Assembly: GCA_029962745.1 (NCBI GenBank) | Contig: CM057162.1 | Coordinates: 18,747,408 to 18,811,407 of the forward strand | DNA length: 64,000 nt | DNA from: Echinometra lucunter | Lineage: Eukaryota > Echinodermata > Echinoidea > Camarodonta > Echinometridae | Direction: 5' to 3' | Shown here: positions 58,501 to 64,000 of the stretch, in pieces | Layout of the letters: each line of letters begins with the position of its first letter | Position numbering within the stretch: the stretch's first letter is position 1 | The notes under the pieces: model-generated | Databases searched by the model: none | Seen by the model: the letters and a program-made list of their open reading frames with translations, nothing else | Told to the model about the DNA's origin: nothing | Program-made: the position numbers and the translations under genes

Positions 58501-58890
58501 TTACAAATATAATTTTTCTCGATCAACCGTTAAATACTCGGGACCGAGTATGTGGAATAGCCTTCCGAGTAGCCTGAAGTCTTGCCAAAGTCTTTTGACT
58601 TTTAAACGAACATTCAGAAATTTTCTCCTATTAATTGGCTTATCCGTTCTTCTCCCCCCCCCCTCCCCTTTGCTTTTCGTTTTTGTAGCTCTTTTGTGTT
58701 ATAGGGATTGACCTTTGAAAGGTCTTGATGCCTATCGTTAATCCCACCACTTCCTGTTATTTGCTGTATTTATAATGTACCCTTTTGTATTCGTGTTTGA
58801 ATGTATTTTTGAATGTTTTCCATGCTATTGTACCTGTATTTTTATCAGATTGTGGAAATAAATAAATCTAAATCCAAATCTAAATCTAAC
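55580..58890 (+). pseudogene. LINE (CR1/L2/Jockey-like), inactive, in TRPC intron 2
   Basis: One retrotransposon reading frame broken by stops and frameshifts. In order it has an endonuclease (MVHFNCRNIKKN, IALSETWLANNE, a frame break at about 56065, IVYRPPG, FFIGDFNIDL, SDHLSVF). Next is a reverse transcriptase in one frame with stops at 56746, 56995 and near 57217 and 57240 (NKSPGYDGI, NYRPISILSV, FGFRPNYST, FLDLSKAFDCINHDIL, GVPQGSILGP). The catalytic box reads YAVD, so the first aspartate of the usual A-D-D is replaced by valine. The frame then shifts for the C-terminal region (LNTDKTS, TAKFLGVTLDNHLIWN, SMWNSLPSSL). The 3' tail is an AAATCT-type repeat. It is on the same strand as the host gene. 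Confidence 0.9.
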
Positions 58891-59572
58891 AAAAGATGAC
58901 CCTTTGCTGCAAAAGGACACTTCTCTAGTGTAACTGTTTATTTTTGTCCTCGATACATTTTCACTCGTCACGTCTTTCTTCGCTCCAACAGCTGTAAAAT
59001 TTTACAGAGATTTAAAGTGATCCTTTCATTGAATTTTACAGGGGGCAATATTACTGATATGAGGTTGGCATTAGCCACTGATTATTCTTAGCAAAAGCAA
59101 ATTTTCAGGGATTTAAAAAAATAGGACAAAAGTGTCATGTCGGTTACGCCAAAGCTGCTGTATCCTGCAATATGTAGTCCCATGGATATGCGACATGTAT
59201 TCATATATTTTTTTAGTTTCTGTTAATGCCTTAACTGGACCTGTTAGACCCCAAGTCCTACACCTTTTTTCTTACACTTAGAAGGGGCTCAAAAAATCTT
59301 TTGTCAATTTTTTTTGCCATGTCCGTTACAGTTACGAAGAATCGATTTTCTCTTGACCCATTCAGTAAAATACAGCAAAAGTTAATATGTGTGTTCTTGA
59401 TAGTGAAATGTGTCTTATTGATCAGGTTGATTTGTTTTGCTTAAGACTGCCATGACCAAAGATAAGCCTGAGTAACCTATCCGTTATCATGGTTATGTAT
59501 GCCGGTAACAAGTTGCTAAATGATACGTCTTTGTTAAGAATAGGCAATAGGTAATTATTGTTCTGTTTTCCC

Positions 59573-59793
59573 CCGGTGACGCGACAACTTTGCTCCTGCG
59601 ATAATTGCTCCTTTCTTAATTTCTCCGAAGACCTAGGGTTAGGGTTAGATCTGTGATAGTGGTTTCGGTTCAGAATGATGCGAGGATAAGGATGAAGCTT
59701 AGTGTTAGGTATGGGGTTAAGTTTTATATTTTACTTAACGTGCAGATTTTCCATGGGAGCATGTCGCTGGAGCCAATGTCATGGAACCGTTTC
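59573..59793 (+). repeat. Repeat with telomere-like GGGTTAGGG motif, copy 2 (plus)
   Basis: It contains ACAACTTTGCTCCTGCGA, GGGTTAGGGTTAG, CTTAACGTGCAGATTTTCC and ATGTCATGGAACC in the same order as the inverted copy at 54510-54722. It ends about 70 bp before TRPC exon 3. Confidence 0.7.
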
Positions 59794-59865
59794 CCCCAGG
59801 CCCTTATGAGTCACGTTGTAGTGAATCTCTAAATAACATTTGTAACATCTTTGTTGCCATGGCAG

Positions 59866-59979
59866 CCGGAGGAAGAACGTGATCGCATCATCAACTGTCA
59901 CTGTGAGGGAAATGACTTCCACCCTCTTCTCACACCTCTCATGCGCGCAGCTCAGAAGAACAATTATGCAATCGTAAAG
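59866..59979 (+). CDS. TRPC-like channel, coding exon 3
   Basis: The acceptor is GCCATGGCAG ending at 59865 and the donor is AAAG|GTAAGA (intron from 59980). It is a 38-codon phase 0 exon encoding PEEERDRIINCHCEGND followed by HPLLTPLMRAAQKNNYAIVK, the TRPC step F.P..TPI..AA..NNYEI. that starts the next ankyrin repeat. Exon order, phases and motif order all agree with a single gene with exons 1 and 2. No further exon was recognised between 59980 and the window end. Confidence 0.86.
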
Positions 59980-59999
59980 GTAAGACATCGGGCACAAAC

Positions 60000-61050
60000 G
60001 TGTTCATGGGGTTAATGATAATACTCAATCGTTTTTATCTGCAAGCATTCAAGTTAAGGTAGTCAATCATACGCTTATTCCAGATTCTTAGAGATACCCC
60101 CTTTAAGGACGGAAATGGGTTAGGATTTTGACCCCCTTATCACGGGCTTTTGGAAGGAGACTAGCAAAATAACCCCCTAAATGAAGGAAGTGTGCCGAGG
60201 TGAAGAGTTCGGGGGTTTAAAACTAACCTTATTTGGGACCCTTTATCAGGATTGGTCGGGAAAGATTTGAAAACTACCCCTAATTAATATTTCGAGAAAA
60301 AAAATGCTAAAAGATCCCCTATTTCAACGATTTTTCGTAGTCCCTAGAATATACCCTTTTTCCCGAAAAATCGAAGACGCGCATGCGGTACAGTTGACCA
60401 CCTGAGTGGGGGGGGGGGGGGGGGGGGAGGGGCGGGCGGGTTTATTTTGATAATAAATAATACAAATACAAAATATTTACTGGGCGCTTGATACGGGCGT
60501 TTCTAAGCGCAGTTTTCTGTCTATAATTTATTACCAGGAATTAAAATTGAATACAAATAAAAAATTATATAAGAAACCCTAAGTAGTTCAAAAAAATAGA
60601 CATATAATTTAATGAAAACTGAAAATCAAATTAAGTTTGGTATATTGTATACAAATATACCAAGCTCTGAGAAAGTATAGTGGAAATAATTCATCGGAGG
60701 GACTGGCAATAACTATTTTATGAGCAGTCTGTATAGACCTTGCGCAAATTACTCGCTCAGGGGATGGTCTTCGCGCTTGAATGGACATGAAGGGAACGAA
60801 TGGTTGGCAATGAGTAGTGAGCATGGGCAGTAGTGTAATTAGTAAACAGCACGAAACGGGTATCATTGAGAGGGGAGGGTGGGCCATGGAGGATACATAT
60901 AGCACATTAAAAAACCCAGACAACACTGTTCTTACCTCTGTCCCACTTTGACTAAAGGCAAAAAGTGACGAGTACAAATACCAGAAAAAACTGTTTTTGA
61001 CCTATGTAGCCCTGATCCTTGGATTTTCGTGTTCGGAAAACAATAACGAG
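60000..61050. other. TRPC intron 3, no gene seen
   Basis: The stretch holds CCCCCT-rich repeats (60080-60400) and AT-rich sequence. No exon with TRPC signals is found. Confidence 0.4.
60400..60435. repeat. Poly-G tract
   Basis: About 22 consecutive G then GAGGGGCGGGCGGG, in the intron after TRPC exon 3. Confidence 0.9.
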
Positions 61051-61053
61051 TTT

Positions 61054-61121
61054 GCTGTAAGTTGCTTGCTTTTGCCTAAGATTTTCAGGCAGTTCTGTGC
61101 CCCTGCTTCCTTTTGACTTTT
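61054..61121. repeat. 68-bp direct repeat flanking the tandem-repeat element (left)
   Basis: Identical over 68 bp to 63187-63254. The sequence after each copy (AAATGGGTAAAAAATTATGG at 63144 and 63263) is also duplicated, so a tandem duplication of about 110 bp preceded insertion of the element. Confidence 0.85.
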
Positions 61122-61167
61122 TGTCTCGCCCACCGGAGGTGAAGGCGAGACTAAGGGATCCAAATGT

Positions 61168-61257
61168 CGTCCGTCTGTCGTCCGTCCGTCGTCCGTCCGT
61201 CGTCCGTCCGTCGTCCGTCCGTCGTCCGTCCGTCGTCCGTCCGTCCGTCCGTCCGTC
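61168..61257. repeat. (TCGTCCGTCCG)n minisatellite
   Basis: CGTCCGTCCGT units with an 11-bp period for about eight units, ending in pure CCGT units. Part of the 61123-63118 element. Confidence 0.9.
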
Positions 61258-61289
61258 ACAAACGTTATGAAAGATAACTTGGCAACCGT

Positions 61290-63060
61290 GACTCACTTTT
61301 CAACCAAACTTGGGTTGTAGATGCACTAAGGGGACCTGCATGTTATGGTCCAGTCAGAGGTCACATGGTAAGGTCAAAGGTCATTTCAGGTCAAACGTTA
61401 AAGTTTACGTGCAAGACTCTCTTATGACACAAAACTCTGCAACCGTGACTCACTTTTCAACCAAACTTGGGTTGTAGATGCCCTAAGCGGACCTGCATGT
61501 TATGCTCTAGTCAGAGGTCACATGGTAAGGTCAAAGGTCATTTTAGGTCAAACGTTAAAATTTACGTGCAAGACTCTCTTATGACACAAAACTCTGCAAC
61601 TGTGTGACACTGTTCAATCAAACTTGGGTTGTAGATGCACTAAGGGGACCTGCATCTTATTGTCCAGTCAGAGGTCACATGGTAAGGTCAAAGGTCATTT
61701 CAGGTCAAATGTTAAAGTTGACGTGCAAGACTCTCTTATCACACATAACTTTGCAACCGTGACTCACTTTTCAACCAAACTTGGGTTGTAGATGCACTGA
61801 GGGGACCTGCATGTTATGGTCCAGTCAGAGGTCACATGGTAAGGTCAAAGGTCATTTCAGGTCAAATGTTGAAGTTTACGTGCAAGACTCTCTTATGACT
61901 CAAAACTCTGCAACCGTGTGACACTTATCTATCAAACTTGGGTTGTCGATGCACTAAGGGGACCTGCATGTTATGGTCCAGTCATAGGTCACATGGTAAG
62001 GTCAAAGGTCATTTCAGGTCAAACATTAAAGTTTACGTGCAAGACTCTCATGACTCAAAACTCTGCAACCGTGTGACACTTATCTATCAAACTTGGGTTG
62101 TCGATGCACTAAGGGGACCTGCATGTTATGGTCCAGTCAGAGGTCACATGGTCAGGTCAAAGGTCATTACAGGTCAAACGTTGAACGGTTAAAGTTTACG
62201 TGCAAGACTCTCTTATGACACAAAACTTTGCAACCGTGTCACACTTTTCAGTCAAACTTGGGTTGCAGATCACTAAGGGGAAGTGCATGTTATCATTCTG
62301 TTGGACTTCACATGATAAGGTGAAAGGTCATTGGAGGTCATATGTTACAGATGTTTTCAAATTCTTGAATTTGCTTTTCCTCTGTCATTTCTTGTTTTCT
62401 TAATTCTTGAAACTCATGTAGCCAGGGAGGCAATGCGGGGTGGTCACCCCCCAAAAAAAAGACAAGAAGAGAAAAAGCTAAGAGGACGCAAGAAGAGGAG
62501 CAGACAAGGAACAGTGACAAAGAAATGTCAAACTTCCACACTTTGTATGGGAGGGGGGGGGGGGACTCTCCCTTCCTGCACCCTCCCCTCTCTTGACAAC
62601 TGTTGGTCCAATGGCAACCAAACTTGGGTAATAGCTGCACTAGCGATAACATGTTGCGGTGCTGTCGGCGGTCACATGGTGAGGTCAAAGCTCATTTCAT
62701 GTCAAATGTTAAGAGTTTACCTGCAAGACTCTCTTATGACAAAAAATACTTTGCAACTGTTGCTCTCTTTTCAACTAAACTTGGGTGATAGATGTACATG
62801 TACTTGGGGGACCTTCATGTTATAGTGTTATTGGAGGTCACATGGTATGGTCAAAGGTCATTTTATTTCAAAGGTTAAGGTTTACCTGCAAGACTCTCTT
62901 GTGACACATAACTTGACACGTGTTGCTCCGATAGCAACCCAAATTGATAGATGCACTAGGGGTACATTCATGCTATTGTGCCGTCAGGTCACATGGTAAG
63001 GTTAAAGGTCAGTTTAGGTCAGTCATTAAAGTTTACCTGCAAGACTTTGTGACATCAAAC
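61290..63060. repeat. ~157-bp tandem repeat array
   Basis: The landmark CTTGGGTTGTAG recurs at 61309, 61466, 61623, 61780 and 61937 (each 157 apart), then 62092, 62257, 62623, 62780 and weaker copies to about 63060. Each unit also carries AGGTCACATGGTAAGGTCA and GCAAGACTCTCTTATGAC blocks. Since 157 is not divisible by 3 the array is non-coding. Confidence 0.92.
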
Positions 63061-63186
63061 TTGGTCCGGAATGTACTTGGGGAAACTTTCGTGTTATTGA
63101 ATCACGGGTGGGCGAGACACAATCTTGCTATTGGCTTGTAATATTTAAGAAATGGGTAAAAAATTATGGCTAATTGTGTAATTATT

Positions 63187-63254
63187 GCTGTAAGTTGCTT
63201 GCTTTTGCCTAAGATTTTCAGGCAGTTCTGTGCCCCTGCTTCCTTTTGACTTTT
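63187..63254. repeat. 68-bp direct repeat flanking the tandem-repeat element (right)
   Basis: Exact partner of 61054-61121. It is too long to be a target-site duplication of any usual transposon. Confidence 0.85.
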
Positions 63255-63299
63255 ATTATTTCAGAAATGGGTAAAAAATTATGGCTAATGGGATCGTCA

Positions 63300-64000
63300 G
63301 ACATAATGAAGCATGACCCGAATGCCAATCAATGAAAAAGTAAATTTCCATGAGAAAGTCACTTTATCCTTTTGCCAAAGTAGGACAGACCTGTCCCCAT
63401 GATCCCTGGCAACAAAAATTTACTCTATAAGGTTGGTTCACCGTACGTAATATGTCAATTTCACATAAATAATACCGTATAAACTTTCGACTCATACTAA
63501 AGACGTTTTAATTTCAAAAGGAAATGCTTGGCTGATCAAGCAACTACAGTGCAAACAGACCTGCCGCTTGGCAAGGCAAATGCAATTACCATGATGGATA
63601 ATATGCATTAAATACCTTATTACTGGGCAGCGAGTGAACATTATCATAATTGGATTCAAATGTGCGTAACTTGTATTAAATGAAATTACATCTCTGTTAT
63701 ATGAGCTCTCGACAGTGACATTGCCTCATCGTTTATTTACACAAGACTACTACTATGTGCATAATATGAAGTATGAATACCACGGATTAAAACAATAAAG
63801 ATCGAAATTTCATTTTATGCATATTAAGATCATCTCCCCGCCCCCTCGTTCCTATACCTTTTTAACATTTCTTTCTCTCTCTCGCTGTGCGTGTGAATAT
63901 ATATATATATAATCCCCCGTATACACATAGGGATATGCATAAATATAGGTCTACATGTAGTTATATATATCATACATATTGCAGTTTTTATTATATACAT
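63300..64000. other. Right edge of window, no gene seen
   Basis: AT-rich sequence with an AATAAAG near 63793 and a (TA)n tract at 63898-63912. No exon is recognised. Confidence 0.4.

Larger units (their letters stand above)
61123..63118 (-). mobile_element. Tandem-repeat element with hairpin end (Helentron/pearl-like)
   Basis: Ends are perfect 12-bp inverted repeats GTCTCGCCCACC (61123-61134) and GGTGGGCGAGAC (63107-63118). The plus-strand left end is also a hairpin, GTCTCGCC...GGCGAGAC (61123-61151). Next comes a (TCGTCCG)-type minisatellite (61168-61257), then about eleven diverged tandem units whose first five intervals are exactly 157 or so bp. A foreign block with a poly-G run interrupts them at about 62360-62590. 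Read on the minus strand the order is inverted end, tandem units, microsatellite, 3' hairpin, the architecture of non-autonomous Helentron-related (pearl/HINE) elements. There is no protein-coding capacity. Confidence 0.65.

Noticed and set aside
61290..63060. CRISPR array or other spacer-repeat system
   Set aside because: Units are ~157 bp, diverged and contiguous, without short identical repeats and unique spacers, in an animal genome.

Overview
The window is animal nuclear DNA. It is intron-rich and AT-rich, with three recognisable multi-exon genes, tRNA-derived SINEs, LINE remnants, many small inverted-repeat transposons and long poly-G/poly-C and trinucleotide tracts. The gene families (immunoglobulin superfamily, Golgi galactose 3-O-sulfotransferase, TRPC channel) and the repeat style suggest a marine deuterostome, most likely an echinoderm such as a sea urchin. 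That assignment is inference from style. Nothing bacterial, no rRNA and no CRISPR array was seen.

Layout. 1-1938 holds two phase 1-1 immunoglobulin-domain exons of one gene. A run of exactly 500 N (1939-2438) follows, then one contig (2439-15883) carrying a complete three-exon galactose-3-O-sulfotransferase gene (exons at 10041, 11143 and 12687). A second run of exactly 500 N (15884-16383) leads to the last contig. That contig opens with 4 kb of AT-rich DNA without visible genes (16384-20310). From about 20354 to 35913 it repeats the WHOLE middle contig, with the same gene (exons at 30062, 31147 and 32719), a few percent divergence and a few large insertion/deletion differences. Because both ends of the duplicated segment fall at the N gaps, the middle contig is most simply read as the second haplotype of 20354-35913 left in the scaffold, not as a real tandem duplication.

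35914-39690 is repeat-rich intergenic DNA. 39754-59979 carries the first three coding exons of a TRPC-type channel (N-terminal ankyrin/TRP_2 region), with introns of 15.3 kb and 4.5 kb. Intron 1 holds two CACTA-type MITEs (one lies just upstream of exon 1), two TTAA-flanked inverted-repeat elements (one with a nested element), paired SINEs and two hairpin-rich foldback elements. Intron 2 holds a roughly 3.3-kb dead LINE. The window ends in an element of about 2 kb (61123-63118) with 12-bp inverted ends, a terminal hairpin, a minisatellite and about eleven diverged ~157-bp tandem units. This architecture recalls the non-autonomous Helentron-related 'pearl'/HINE elements described from bivalves.

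The genes do not form an operon or pathway. The Ig gene and the TRPC gene are both incomplete here. The best leads are the probable misplaced haplotig, the Helentron-like tandem-repeat element, the CACTA MITE pair, the hairpin cluster at 52.7-53.2 kb, and a THAP-like transposon fossil present in only one of the two haplotype versions.
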